A stretch of 64,000 nucleotides of DNA from an uncultured Litoreibacter sp. (GTDB lineage: Bacteria; Pseudomonadota; Alphaproteobacteria; Rhodobacterales; Rhodobacteraceae), in NCBI RefSeq assembly GCF_947501785.1, contig NZ_CANMXB010000001.1, forward strand, positions 1,178,001 to 1,242,000, in the 5' to 3' direction. This document shows positions 24,791 to 33,129 of this stretch, piece by piece. Within the stretch, counting starts at the first letter, position 1. Every line of letters starts with the position of its first letter. Under the pieces are notes generated by a model. It made no database searches and was not told where the DNA came from. It worked only from the letters and a program-made list of their open reading frames with translations. The position numbers were made by a program, and so were the translations under genes.

Positions 24791-25791
24791 TGTGCGGCCT
24801 GATGTTGCGCATCAACGGCCTCTAGCGCCTGCAGCACCAAATCTGGCCCCGCGCCTTCTTTTGAAACGCCCTCAGACAGTGTCCGCCGCCAGTGGCGCGC
24901 GCCGGGGCGGCCAGCGAACAGGCCCAACATGTGGCGGGTGACCTGATGCAACTTGCCCCCTTGGGACAGGTGCCGCTCGATATAGGGCAGCATGGCATGC
25001 ACGGCCTGCTGCGGCGATTGCAGCGGGTCGGCCTCCCCGAACACCGCGCTGTCGGCGCGCCCCAGAATGTCCCATGGCTGGTGATAGGCCGCCCGCCCGA
25101 TCATCACGCCGTCCAGACCATCCAGATGCGGCGCGGCCGCGTCCAGCGTCGCAATGCCGCCATTGATCGAGATATGGAGCTGCGGAAACTGTGCTTTCAT
25201 CGCATGGACCAATGCGTAGTCGAGCGGCGGTATGTCGCGGTTTTCCTTGGGGCTCAGCCCCTGCAGCCACGCCTTGCGCGCATGGATCGTCACGCGCCTC
25301 ACGCCTGCGTCCGAGATGCGGGTCAGGAAATCAGGCAACACCTGCGCGGGGTCCTGATCATCCACCCCGATGCGGCATTTGACGGTGACATCGACCGGTT
25401 GGGCCGCGATCATAGCCGCAACACATTCAGCGACCAGCCCCGGACGCTCCATCAACACCGCGCCAAAGCAGCCCGATTGCACGCGGTCCGAGGGGCAGCC
25501 GACATTGAGGTTGATCTCGTCATAGCCGTGATCCGCCCCGATCCGCGCAGCCTCGGCCAACTCGGCCGGGTCAGAGCCGCCTAGTTGCAACGCGACTGGA
25601 TGCTCAGCCGCGTCGTGATCCAGCAAATGCACGGCCCCGCCGCGCACCAAAGCAGGTGCGGTCACCATTTCCGTATAAAGCAACGCGCGGCGCGACATCA
25701 GCCGGTGGAAATACCGGCAATGGCGGTCGGTCCAGTCCATCATGGGCGCGACGGACAGCCTGGCGGCAATTGTGGCGGGGTTGCGGGTCAT
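24787..25791 (-). CDS. dusA: tRNA-dihydrouridine synthase DusA
   Basis: This 334-residue flavoenzyme reduces uridines 20/20a in tRNA D-loops. It begins LSVAPMMDWTDRHCRYFHRLMSR, as DusA enzymes do. The active-site cysteine lies in NVGCPSDRVQSGCFGAVLM near residue 95. FMN-binding segments follow (ISINGGIATLD and GVMIGRAAYHQPW). The start at 25791 is preferred over an upstream GTG/ATG, because relatives begin close to the APMMDWTD segment. Its stop overlaps the next gene as ATGA. Confidence 0.93.
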   Translation of the reverse strand: MTRNPATIAARLSVAPMMDWTDRHCRYFHRLMSRRALLYTEMVTAPALVRGGAVHLLDHDAAEHPVALQLGGSDPAELAEAARIGADHGYDEINLNVGCPSDRVQSGCFGAVLMERPGLVAECVAAMIAAQPVDVTVKCRIGVDDQDPAQVLPDFLTRISDAGVRRVTIHARKAWLQGLSPKENRDIPPLDYALVHAMKAQFPQLHISINGGIATLDAAAPHLDGLDGVMIGRAAYHQPWDILGRADSAVFGEADPLQSPQQAVHAMLPYIERHLSQGGKLHQVTRHMLGLFAGRPGARHWRRTLSEGVSKEGAGPDLVLQALEAVDAQHQAAQ

Positions 25792-25890
25792 GGCGGGCAG
25801 ATAGCACCGGCGGCAGCGCATTTAAAGAGCGAGGCTTGCCCGCGCCGCATCGCCGGTGCAGGCTCGCCTGCGACGAGACGGAGAGACCAG

Positions 25891-26688
25891 ATGCCCCACC
25901 CTTTGCTGCACCAGAAAGATATCGACACCTTCCAGCGCGACGGGGTCGTGCTGATCAAAAGGCTGTTTGCGGGGCATGTTGATACAATCCGCGCCGGGAT
26001 CGAGGCCAACATGGCAGCACCAGGCCCCTACGCCGCCGAAAACCTCAAAGACGGTGAACAGGGCAGATTTTTTGATGACTACTGCAATTGGCAGCGCATC
26101 CCCGAATTTGAGCGCGTGATCCGTGACAGCCCCGCGGCAGAGGTTGCCGCGGATTTGATGGGGTCAGACACCGCGCAGCTTTTCCACGACCATGTGCTGG
26201 TGAAAGAACCCGGCACCTCGAAACCAACGCCCTGGCATTCGGATGGGCCTTATTACTTCGTGCAAGGCCGCCAGAACGTGTCGTTCTGGGCGCCGGTTGA
26301 CCCCGTGCGCGAAGCGTCCCTGCGCTGCGTGGCCGGGTCGCATTTGTGGGAGAAGCCCGTCTTGCCGACCCGCTGGTTGGCGGAGACCTCATTCTACCCC
26401 AATGAAGATGACTATATGGCAGTGCCTGACCCGGATGCCGACGGCATGGATATCCGCGAGTTCGAAATGGAGCCCGGCGACGCCGTCGCCTTCAATTACA
26501 ACGTTCTACATGGCGCGCGCGGCAATGACGCGGCGGCGAGGCGGCGGGCGTTCTCTTTGCGGATGGTGGGCGACGACGCACGATATGTGGAGCGCCCCGG
26601 CCCCACCTCGCCGCCCTTTCCGGGTCACGGCATGACCGCGGGCGACCGTTTGCGCGAAGATTGGTTCCCGGTGATCTACGCACGCTAA
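25891..26688 (+). CDS. Phytanoyl-CoA dioxygenase (PhyH) family protein
   Basis: This 265-residue protein has the PhyH fold. It opens with DIDTFQRDGVVLIKRLF and has the iron-binding HxD in PWHSDGPYYFVQG near residue 115. Further on come SFWAPVDPV, a GSHLWEKP segment near residue 150, and a distal histidine in NYNVLHGARGN near residue 205 followed by an arginine. Bacterial PhyH enzymes hydroxylate small molecules, lipids or compatible solutes. No clue to substrate is nearby. The ATG at 25891 follows GGAGAGACC. Confidence 0.82.
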   Translation: MPHPLLHQKDIDTFQRDGVVLIKRLFAGHVDTIRAGIEANMAAPGPYAAENLKDGEQGRFFDDYCNWQRIPEFERVIRDSPAAEVAADLMGSDTAQLFHDHVLVKEPGTSKPTPWHSDGPYYFVQGRQNVSFWAPVDPVREASLRCVAGSHLWEKPVLPTRWLAETSFYPNEDDYMAVPDPDADGMDIREFEMEPGDAVAFNYNVLHGARGNDAAARRRAFSLRMVGDDARYVERPGPTSPPFPGHGMTAGDRLREDWFPVIYAR

Positions 26689-26706
26689 GAAAAAAGACGC
26701 GGCGCT

Positions 26707-26737
26707 GTACCTTGCGCGTAACCCGCGCGGTACTTTT
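26707..26737 (+). terminator. Likely terminator of the PhyH gene
   Basis: GTACC and GCGCG pair with CGCGC and GGTAC around a short loop, with a TT bulge, and TTTT follows. It lies 19 bases after the stop and before the convergent hiuH. Confidence 0.5.
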
Positions 26738-26760
26738 GAGTATGGGAGGGGAAGACCCAC

Positions 26761-27114
26761 TCAGCTGCCGCGATAGGTGGAATATCCAAAGGGGGAAAGC
26801 AGCAGCGGGACATGGTAATGGGCCTCCTCAGACGCGCCGAAGCGGATTGGGATCTGGCCCAGAAAGCGCGGCTCTTCGGCCGGGGTGCCAGACGCGTCGA
26901 GATAGGCCTCGACATCGAAGATCAGCTCGTAGGTCCCGGTCTTGAACTTTCCCTCCGGCAGGATCGGCGCATCGGTGCGGCCATCGGAATTAGTGACGGC
27001 CTCGGCGATTTTCCTGTGGCTGTTGCCAGACACCCGGTAGAGCATGATCTTAACCCCTTGCGCAGGGCAGCCGCGCGCGGTGTCGAGGACGTGGGTGGTG
27101 AGATAGCCGGGCAT
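26761..27114 (-). CDS. hiuH: 5-hydroxyisourate hydrolase (transthyretin-like)
   Basis: This 117-residue enzyme hydrolyses 5-hydroxyisourate to OHCU in urate breakdown. It starts MPGYLTTHVLDTARGCPA, the usual HIUase N-terminus with a catalytic histidine. The arginine in DGRTDAPIL is near residue 45. It ends YSTYRGS, the diagnostic C-terminal tetrapeptide. It is divergent from allA with about 100 bases between, so the two may share a control region. Confidence 0.95.
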   Translation of the reverse strand: MPGYLTTHVLDTARGCPAQGVKIMLYRVSGNSHRKIAEAVTNSDGRTDAPILPEGKFKTGTYELIFDVEAYLDASGTPAEEPRFLGQIPIRFGASEEAHYHVPLLLSPFGYSTYRGS

Positions 27115-27216
27115 ATGGGCCTCCGATAGCGTTTGGGTCTGGGTGCAGTCTCACGTCTAACGGGAGCAGAAAGCAAGGTTGAAGCTTCGCCGGATTGCGG
27201 GCTTTATGGCCGCGCC

Positions 27217-27702
27217 ATGACGAAAATTGTAACGCAAAAGCTGACCGCCGCCGCCTTCGCCCCTTTTGGGGACGTCATCGACTGCGCGGGCGCGCCGGAC
27301 AAAATCATCAACCAGGGCATGTGCGGGCGCTACCATGATCGCGCCGATATGGAATTTGACGAAGGCCGCGCAGGCGTCAGCCTGTTTCAGGCCACACCGC
27401 GCGCCCTGCCCTACACGCTGGATTTGATGGAGCGCCACCCGCAGGGAAGCCAGTGCTTCATTCCGATGAGCGAGCACGGGTTTCTGATCTGCGTCGCCCC
27501 GGATGATGGCGGCGTGCCCGGCACCCCATTGGCTTTCCTGAGCCAACCGGGGCAAGCGGTAAACATCCACAAAGGCGTCTGGCACGGGGTGCTGACCCCC
27601 CTGCACCCGCCCGGGCTGTTCGCCGTCGTTGACCGGATCGGCCCCGGAGCCAATTTGCAGGAGCATCCGCTGGCGACGCCCTACACGGTAGATACCGCTT
27701 AA
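27217..27702 (+). CDS. allA: Ureidoglycolate lyase
   Basis: This 161-residue cupin-fold enzyme splits ureidoglycolate into glyoxylate and urea. It starts MTKIVTQKLTAAAFAPFGDVID, the family pattern, and contains FIPMSEHGFLICVAPD and the conserved HKGVWHGVLTPL near residue 115. An upstream in-frame extension from 27133 is noncoding in character. Its stop codon overlaps the stop of the convergent FAH gene (shared TTAA). Confidence 0.93.
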   Translation: MTKIVTQKLTAAAFAPFGDVIDCAGAPDKIINQGMCGRYHDRADMEFDEGRAGVSLFQATPRALPYTLDLMERHPQGSQCFIPMSEHGFLICVAPDDGGVPGTPLAFLSQPGQAVNIHKGVWHGVLTPLHPPGLFAVVDRIGPGANLQEHPLATPYTVDTA

Positions 27703-28388
27703 GGCGCGATGGAGACCTTCAGGTCCGGCAACCCGGTGATGCCCGCGACAACCTCATCCCCCGGAGACAGGGCCGCCACCCCGGCCGGTGTTCCGGTCAT
27801 GATCAGATCCCCCGGCGCCAATTCCACCAGCGTCGACAGATGCGCGATGCAATCGGCCACCGGCCAGATCATATCGGCCAGATTGGCGTCCTGCCGCGTC
27901 CTGCCGTTGACGCTCAGCCAGATCTTGCCAGAACTGAGGCTTGTCACATCGGCCATTTGCACCAACGGCGCGATGGGGGCGGAGGCGTCGAACCCTTTGG
28001 CCATATCCCATGGCCTGCCTTTTGACTTTGCCTGCGCCTGCAAGTCGCGGCGGGTCAGGTCAATGCCCACCGCAGCCCCCCAGATGAGGCCCAACGCCTG
28101 CTCGGGCGAGACATCTTTGCCGCCGGCACCGAGAGCCACGACCAATTCCACCTCATGATGGAGCTCCGACGTCGCCGACGGGTAGGCAATCGCGGCATTG
28201 TTGGGCACCACGGCATCGGCGGGCTTCATGAAGAAAAACGGCGGCTCGCGGGTGTCATTGCCCATCTCGCGCACATGCGCCTCGTAATTGCGGCCGACGC
28301 AAAACACACGCCTCAGCGGGAAACAGGCGTCACTACCGGCCACGGAAAGGGTGGCCTGCGCGGGTGGATCAATTGCGTAATTTGTCAT
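27699..28388 (-). CDS. Fumarylacetoacetate hydrolase family protein
   Basis: This 229-residue enzyme has the FAH catalytic core. FCVGRNYEAHVREMG near residue 30 is followed by the metal-binding acidic residues in LHHEVELVVALG near 78 and a later aspartate in GIDLTRRDLQ. It ends LIMTGTPAGVAALSPGDEV. Relatives of this length include fumarylpyruvate hydrolase and acylpyruvases. The reaction is therefore probably hydrolysis or decarboxylation of a 2,4-dioxo acid. It is convergent with allA and need not be part of purine metabolism. Confidence 0.85.
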   Translation of the reverse strand: MTNYAIDPPAQATLSVAGSDACFPLRRVFCVGRNYEAHVREMGNDTREPPFFFMKPADAVVPNNAAIAYPSATSELHHEVELVVALGAGGKDVSPEQALGLIWGAAVGIDLTRRDLQAQAKSKGRPWDMAKGFDASAPIAPLVQMADVTSLSSGKIWLSVNGRTRQDANLADMIWPVADCIAHLSTLVELAPGDLIMTGTPAGVAALSPGDEVVAGITGLPDLKVSIAP

Positions 28389-28485
28389 GCGGTCTCACTG
28401 GTTAACATTAATTTCAACTGTGTTTTGACAGACCGGCCCCGCCCCGCATAGGGTTTTGTGGGGCGTAAACAGAAAGTGGCGGGCA

Positions 28486-29019
28486 ATGAGAGCGATAAAG
28501 ATGTTTGGATTGGCCTTGTGCCTTGCCGCACCAGCGCATGCACAGGACGCAGACCTCATTAGCGCGGCCAAATCCACGTTGGCGAGCATTCAAGACAATT
28601 CCTTCAATGCCGACAGGGAATATTGCGGCATGATCGGGCGCAACTCGGCCGGAAACATCGTGATCACTCGCCCCCGCAAGGGACGCCGCGACAGCTGCCT
28701 GCCCCGCCCCTTTCGGACAAATGACGTCGACGTGCTAGCGTCCTACCACACCCATGGCAGCCATGACCCAGGCGCCGACGCGGAGGTCCCCTCGTTAGAT
28801 GACTTGCGCGCGGATAAGGAGGAAGGCGTCATCGGGTTCGTCGCCACCCCGGGCGGCAGATTCTGGAAAACCGAGCCCAACACCGACTCGGTTCGCCTGA
28901 TCTGTGGCGTCGGGTGTTTGCCCAAAGACCCCGAATACGACCCCAGTGACGAGGGCCGCGTCCGGTCGAGCTACACCGCAGCCCAGCTGGACGCGCGGGA
29001 ACGTGGCCTTGACGACTGA
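28486..29019 (+). CDS. Exported DUF4329/JAMM-like protein, copy 1
   Basis: From the ATG at 28486 the product has 177 residues with a signal peptide ending AHAQ. The mature part has a glutamate in REYCGMIG (E45), HTH at 88-90 in ASYHTHG, S103 and D106 in VPSLDDL. This matches the E...HxH...SxxD metal pattern of JAB/MPN (JAMM) hydrolases with a slightly long spacer. GVIGFVATPGGRFW follows, as in DUF4329. Cysteines in EYCGM, SCLP and ICGVGCLP fit a periplasmic fold. It is followed by a paralogue. The substrate is unknown. Confidence 0.72.
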   Translation: MRAIKMFGLALCLAAPAHAQDADLISAAKSTLASIQDNSFNADREYCGMIGRNSAGNIVITRPRKGRRDSCLPRPFRTNDVDVLASYHTHGSHDPGADAEVPSLDDLRADKEEGVIGFVATPGGRFWKTEPNTDSVRLICGVGCLPKDPEYDPSDEGRVRSSYTAAQLDARERGLDD

Positions 29020-29068
29020 TGGTCAAAGCCCTTATTTACAAGGTTGGGGAAACTGGGAAACCTGTCGG

Positions 29069-29647
29069 ATGAAGAAGACACTACTGTGCCTTGCTATCGT
29101 CGCGTCGGCTTGCGCTGCGCCTGCATTTGCTGAATCCGACCTGAAAGCCATCACCAAGCTCGCCAAAAAGAGCCTGATTTCCTTGCAGCATCAGTCCTTT
29201 AGCGGAAACCGCGAGTATTGCGGGATGATTGGGCGCACCAGCGCGGGCGAGCTGATTGCCAGCCCCGCACGCCGCGGCCGCACCAGCGGGTGCAACCCGC
29301 GTGGATTTGCCGACAAAACAATCGTTCCGGTAGCATCATACCACACACATGGTGCCTTTGATCATATGGCAGATGCCGAGGTCCCCTCGCTCGCCGATCT
29401 GGACATTGACTACGCCGACCGCGTTTTCGGCTTCGTCGCGACCCCGGGGGGGCGTTTCTGGATGACAGACTACCGGTCCCGATCCATTCGCCAAATCTGC
29501 GGGATGGGCTGTCTGCCCGCCGACCCGGCCTTCAAAGTCGGCATGGCGGGCGACATTCCCACAGAAATGACCCGTCGGGAAATGGCGCAACGCGAAGGGG
29601 TCGGCGGCCCGCGCCACCTGCGCGCAAGATCTTTAGCTAAGAATTAG
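29069..29647 (+). CDS. Exported DUF4329/JAMM-like protein, copy 2
   Basis: This 192-residue protein has a signal peptide ending APAFAE and the same blocks as the preceding gene: NREYCGMIGR (E49), VASYHTHG (H92, H94), EVPSLADLD (S107, D110), FGFVATPGGRFW and QICGMGCLPADP. The pair arose by duplication and has diverged outside these blocks, with a basic C-terminal tail here. There are 49 bases between the two genes. A metal-dependent peptidase or isopeptidase activity in the periplasm is inferred from the motif only. Confidence 0.72.
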   Translation: MKKTLLCLAIVASACAAPAFAESDLKAITKLAKKSLISLQHQSFSGNREYCGMIGRTSAGELIASPARRGRTSGCNPRGFADKTIVPVASYHTHGAFDHMADAEVPSLADLDIDYADRVFGFVATPGGRFWMTDYRSRSIRQICGMGCLPADPAFKVGMAGDIPTEMTRREMAQREGVGGPRHLRARSLAKN

Positions 29648-29667
29648 TCGCAACTAGATTGACTTAT

Positions 29668-29682
29668 TGAGAATCGTTCTCA
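29668..29682. promoter_or_regulatory. Fur/Mur-like palindrome upstream of sitA
   Basis: TGAGAATCGTTCTCA is a perfect 6-3-6 palindrome 38 bases before the sitA start. Its sequence resembles Fur-family boxes. Fur or its manganese-sensing variant Mur is the expected regulator of sit genes in this group, so metal repression is likely. Confidence 0.7.
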
Positions 29683-29706
29683 TATTGTCTGATGTCCTGA
29701 CAATAT
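29682..29706. promoter_or_regulatory. Second inverted repeat upstream of sitA
   Basis: ATATTGTC at 29682-29689 is repeated inverted as GACAATAT at 29699-29706 with a nine-base spacer. It abuts the Fur-like palindrome and ends 13 bases before the ATG. It may be a second operator or a leader hairpin that covers the ribosome-binding region. Confidence 0.55.
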
Positions 29707-29719
29707 AAGGTGTTTCGCG

Positions 29720-30595
29720 ATGCGCTCCCTGCTGATTTCCGCCCTTTTGCTTGTGGCTGGCCCCGTACTGGCGGAGGACAAGTTCAAGGCCGTCACCACC
29801 TTCACCGTGATCGCCGACATGGCCCGAAATGTGGCTGGTGACGCGGCCGTGGTGGAGAGCATCACCAAGCCGGGCGCCGAAATTCACAACTACGCCCCTA
29901 CCCCGCGCGATATCTTAAAGGCGCAGGACGCCGATCTGGTGCTGTGGAACGGGTTGAACCTGGAGCTGTGGTTCGAGCAGTTTTTCCGCAACCTGCGGGA
30001 TGTGCCCTCTGCGGTGGTCTCAGATGGGGTGGAGCCGATGGGGATCGCGCAAGGCCCTTACACTGGCAAACCGAACCCACATGCGTGGATGTCGGTGGAC
30101 GCGGCGGTCATTTACGTGGATAATATCGTCGCCGCTTTTTCCGAGCATGACGTTGAAAACGCTGACGTTTATGCGGCCAATGGCGCGGCCTACAAAGCCC
30201 AGATTCTGGCAGAGCTTGGGCCGTTGAATGCGCAGATTGAAGCGGTGCCGGAGGCGGACCGCTGGTTGGTGACCTCGGAAGGGGCGTTTTCGTATCTGGC
30301 GCGGGATTTGGGGCTGAAAGAGCTGTATTTGTGGCCGATCAATGCGGACCAGCAAGGCACGCCAAGCCAAGTGCGCGCTGTGATTGATACGGTGCGCGAG
30401 AACGACATCAAGGTGGTGTTCTCGGAATCCACGGTGTCCTCGGCCCCTGCGGAGCAAGTGGCGCGCGAGACCGGGGCTGCGTATGGCGGGGCGTTGTATG
30501 TGGACTCGCTATCCACGGCAGATGGGCCGGTGCCAACCTACCTGGACTTGTTGCGTGAGACGGTGAGCATCATTGCCGCGGGGTTAACCAAGTGA
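29720..30595 (+). CDS. sitA: Manganese/iron ABC transporter substrate-binding protein
   Basis: This 291-residue periplasmic protein has a signal peptide ending PVLAE and belongs to the cluster A-I metal-binding receptors. Likely ligands are H in [11 protein letters not shown] near residue 55, H in PNPHAWMS near 117 and E in [12 protein letters not shown] near 183. The C-terminal block [24 protein letters not shown] is very like SitA. Receptors of this type deliver Mn(II) or Fe(II). Its stop overlaps the GTG start of sitB. Confidence 0.9.
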   Translation: MRSLLISALLLVAGPVLAEDKFKAVTTFTVIADMARNVAGDAAVVESITKPGAEIHNYAPTPRDILKAQDADLVLWNGLNLELWFEQFFRNLRDVPSAVVSDGVEPMGIAQGPYTGKPNPHAWMSVDAAVIYVDNIVAAFSEHDVENADVYAANGAAYKAQILAELGPLNAQIEAVPEADRWLVTSEGAFSYLARDLGLKELYLWPINADQQGTPSQVRAVIDTVRENDIKVVFSESTVSSAPAEQVARETGAAYGGALYVDSLSTADGPVPTYLDLLRETVSIIAAGLTK

Positions 30596-31443
30596 CGGGA
30601 CTGACGGCCCAAGGCATCACGGTCACGTACCGAAACGGGCATACGGCGCTGCGGGACGCGTCCTTTGAGCTGCCAACGGGGACGATTGCCGCACTTGTGG
30701 GCGTGAACGGGTCGGGAAAATCGACGCTGTTCAAAGCGATTATGGGGTTCGTGCCAACGGCGTCTGGCAGCATTTCAGTGCTCGGCGGAAGCGTCAAAGA
30801 TGCATTAAAAAGCAATGTGGTAGCCTACGTTCCTCAAGCGGAAGAAGTGGATTGGTCCTTCCCCGTTCTGGTCGAAGACGTGGTGATGATGGGCCGCTAC
30901 GGGCATATGGGGTTCTTGCGGATTGCCAAGCCTGCCGATCACCGCGCCGTGGAAGACGCGCTAACCCGCGTCGGCATGATCGACTACCGCAAACGCCAGA
31001 TTGGCGAGCTGTCCGGCGGGCAAAAGAAACGCGTGTTTCTGGCGCGTGCCTTGGCGCAGGATTCCAAGGTTATCCTGCTGGATGAGCCGTTTACCGGTGT
31101 CGATGTGCAGACCGAGGACGAGATTATCAAACTGCTGCGCGAAATGCGCGACGAAGGCCGCGTGATGTTGGTGTCGACCCATAACCTTGGCTCGGTGCCG
31201 GAGTATTGCGACCGCACCGTTCTGATCAAGGGGACCGTGCTGGCCTATGGGCCGACGGAGGAGATCTTTACCTCGAAGAACTTGGAACGCGCCTTTGGCG
31301 GCGTATTGAGGCATTTCGTCATGCAAGGCGCGGACCTGCATGATGATGACGAGGATAAGCGGCGACTGACCGTGATTTCCGATGATGAACGGCCGTTCGT
31401 GATCTACGAAGACCACGATGACGGGGACCACAGCGATGCTTGA
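30592..31443 (+). CDS. sitB: Manganese/iron ABC transporter ATP-binding protein
   Basis: This 283-residue ATPase has the Walker A segment GVNGSGKST near residue 37, the signature [15 protein letters not shown] near 140 and Walker B VILLDEPF near 160. The start is a GTG overlapping the sitA stop (GTGA). Unusually, the last 35 residues form an acidic tail with many Asp and several His residues ([10 protein letters not shown] and [11 protein letters not shown]). Such a tail could bind metal and sense cytoplasmic Mn, which is inference. The stop overlaps sitC by eight bases. Confidence 0.92.
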   Translation: MTGLTAQGITVTYRNGHTALRDASFELPTGTIAALVGVNGSGKSTLFKAIMGFVPTASGSISVLGGSVKDALKSNVVAYVPQAEEVDWSFPVLVEDVVMMGRYGHMGFLRIAKPADHRAVEDALTRVGMIDYRKRQIGELSGGQKKRVFLARALAQDSKVILLDEPFTGVDVQTEDEIIKLLREMRDEGRVMLVSTHNLGSVPEYCDRTVLIKGTVLAYGPTEEIFTSKNLERAFGGVLRHFVMQGADLHDDDEDKRRLTVISDDERPFVIYEDHDDGDHSDA

Positions 31444-32272
31444 GCCGTTTGCCTATACCTACATGCTGAATGCGATGTGGGTGTCGGCCCTGGTCGGCGG
31501 CGTGTGCGCTTTTCTGTCGGCATATCTGATGCTTAAGGGGTGGTCTTTGATCGGAGACGCGTTGTCCCATTCCATCGTGCCCGGCGTTGCCGGGGCCTAT
31601 ATGCTGGGGCTGCCCTTTGCCTTGGGCGCTTTTTTTGCCGGTGGATTGGCGGGCGGCGCGATGCTGTTTCTGAACCAGCGCACGGGGCTGAAAGAGGACG
31701 CTATTATCGGTCTGATCTTCACTTCGTTTTTCGGGCTGGGACTGTTCATGGTGTCGCTATCGCCGACCTCGATCAACATTCAGACGATCATTTTGGGCAA
31801 TGTGCTGGCGATCTCCCCTTCCGACATTTTGCAATTGGCGATCATCGGGTTTGTGTCGTTGGCGATCCTGTTGGTGAAGTGGAAGGACCTGATGGTGACC
31901 TTCTTTGACGAAAGCCACGCGCGGTCCATCGGGTTGAACCCGGAGCGGCTGAAACTGCTGTTCTTTGTGTTGTTATCCGCCTGCACCGTGGCGGCGTTGC
32001 AGACCGTGGGCGCGTTTCTGGTGATTGCCATGGTGGTGACGCCCGGGGCGACGGCGTATTTGTTGACGGACCGCTTCCCGCGCCTGTTGATGGTGTCGGT
32101 GGCCATTGGCGCGTTAACCTCGTTTTTCGGGGCCTATATCAGCTATTTCCTGGATGGTGCCACGGGCGGCGTCATCGTGTGCTTACAGGCAACTGTCTTT
32201 GGATTGGCATTCTTGTTTGCGCCCAAACACGGGATGCTGGCGTCGCGCAAACGCGCGGCGGAGGCGCTGTGA
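31436..32272 (+). CDS. sitC: Manganese/iron ABC transporter permease
   Basis: This 278-residue permease of the ABC-3 family has about eight hydrophobic segments. Conserved blocks are [24 protein letters not shown] near residue 35 and [25 protein letters not shown] near residue 190. It pairs with the sitD permease to form the channel. The start lies inside the end of sitB, and the stop overlaps sitD as TGATG. Confidence 0.92.
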   Translation: MLEPFAYTYMLNAMWVSALVGGVCAFLSAYLMLKGWSLIGDALSHSIVPGVAGAYMLGLPFALGAFFAGGLAGGAMLFLNQRTGLKEDAIIGLIFTSFFGLGLFMVSLSPTSINIQTIILGNVLAISPSDILQLAIIGFVSLAILLVKWKDLMVTFFDESHARSIGLNPERLKLLFFVLLSACTVAALQTVGAFLVIAMVVTPGATAYLLTDRFPRLLMVSVAIGALTSFFGAYISYFLDGATGGVIVCLQATVFGLAFLFAPKHGMLASRKRAAEAL

Positions 32273-33090
32273 TGGACGAGTTGCTGCTGCCCTTCCAATT
32301 CCAGTTCATGCGTGACGCGTTTTTGATCACGGTGATGCTGGCGGTGCCTGCGGCGCTGCTGTCCTGCTTTCTGGTCCTGAAGGGCTGGTCCCTGATGGGC
32401 GACGCGATTTCGCATGCGGTTTTGCCCGGTGTGGTGTTGGCCTATGTCGTCGGCATCCCCTTGGTTATAGGCGCTTTTACCGCAGGCATGGCCTGCGCTT
32501 TGCTAACGGGGTGGATCGACGAAAACTCCCGCGTGAAGCGGGACACGGTGATGGGGGTGGTGTTCTCAGCCATGTTTGGGCTGGGGATCGTGCTTTACAC
32601 CAAGATCGAGAGCGACGTGCATCTGGATCACATTCTGTTTGGCAATATGCTGGGCGTGGGGCCTTCTGATCTGTGGCTGACGGGGGTGATTGCCCTCGGT
32701 GTCACCGTCCTGCTGCTGGCCTTCTGGCGCGACCTGCTTCTGCATGCGTTTGATGAGCAGCAGGCACGGGCCTTGGGGTTGAATGTGCGCTGGTTGCATT
32801 TTGGGCTGCTGGCGGTGATCTCGCTGACCGTCGTGGCGGCATTGAAAGCCGTGGGCATCATCTTGGCCATTGCCTTTCTCGTGGGCCCCGGCGCGGTTGC
32901 GTTCCTGGTGACCCGGCAATTTGGGCAGATGTTGCTGACGGCTGTGGCCGTTGCGGTTTTCTCAAGTGTTGCGGGAGTTTACCTGAGCTTCTTCATCGAC
33001 AGCGCGCCTGCGCCGACCATCGTGCTGATCCTGTCAGGGCTATTTGTCCTGGCCTTCCTCAACACCATCCGGCGCGCGCGCACCGCATAA
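32272..33090 (+). CDS. sitD: Manganese/iron ABC transporter permease
   Basis: This 272-residue paralogue of SitC has the same LKGWSLMGDAISHAVLPGVVLAY block near residue 35 and AVGIILAIAFLVGPGAVAFL near residue 185. It completes the SitABCD importer. The ATG overlaps the sitC stop. No terminator is obvious in the 39 bases before the next gene, so read-through into the purine gene cannot be excluded. Confidence 0.92.
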   Translation: MDELLLPFQFQFMRDAFLITVMLAVPAALLSCFLVLKGWSLMGDAISHAVLPGVVLAYVVGIPLVIGAFTAGMACALLTGWIDENSRVKRDTVMGVVFSAMFGLGIVLYTKIESDVHLDHILFGNMLGVGPSDLWLTGVIALGVTVLLLAFWRDLLLHAFDEQQARALGLNVRWLHFGLLAVISLTVVAALKAVGIILAIAFLVGPGAVAFLVTRQFGQMLLTAVAVAVFSSVAGVYLSFFIDSAPAPTIVLILSGLFVLAFLNTIRRARTA

Positions 33091-33129
33091 AGCTTGGCGG
33101 ATGGACGGGTTTTGCCTAATGGTTAACCC

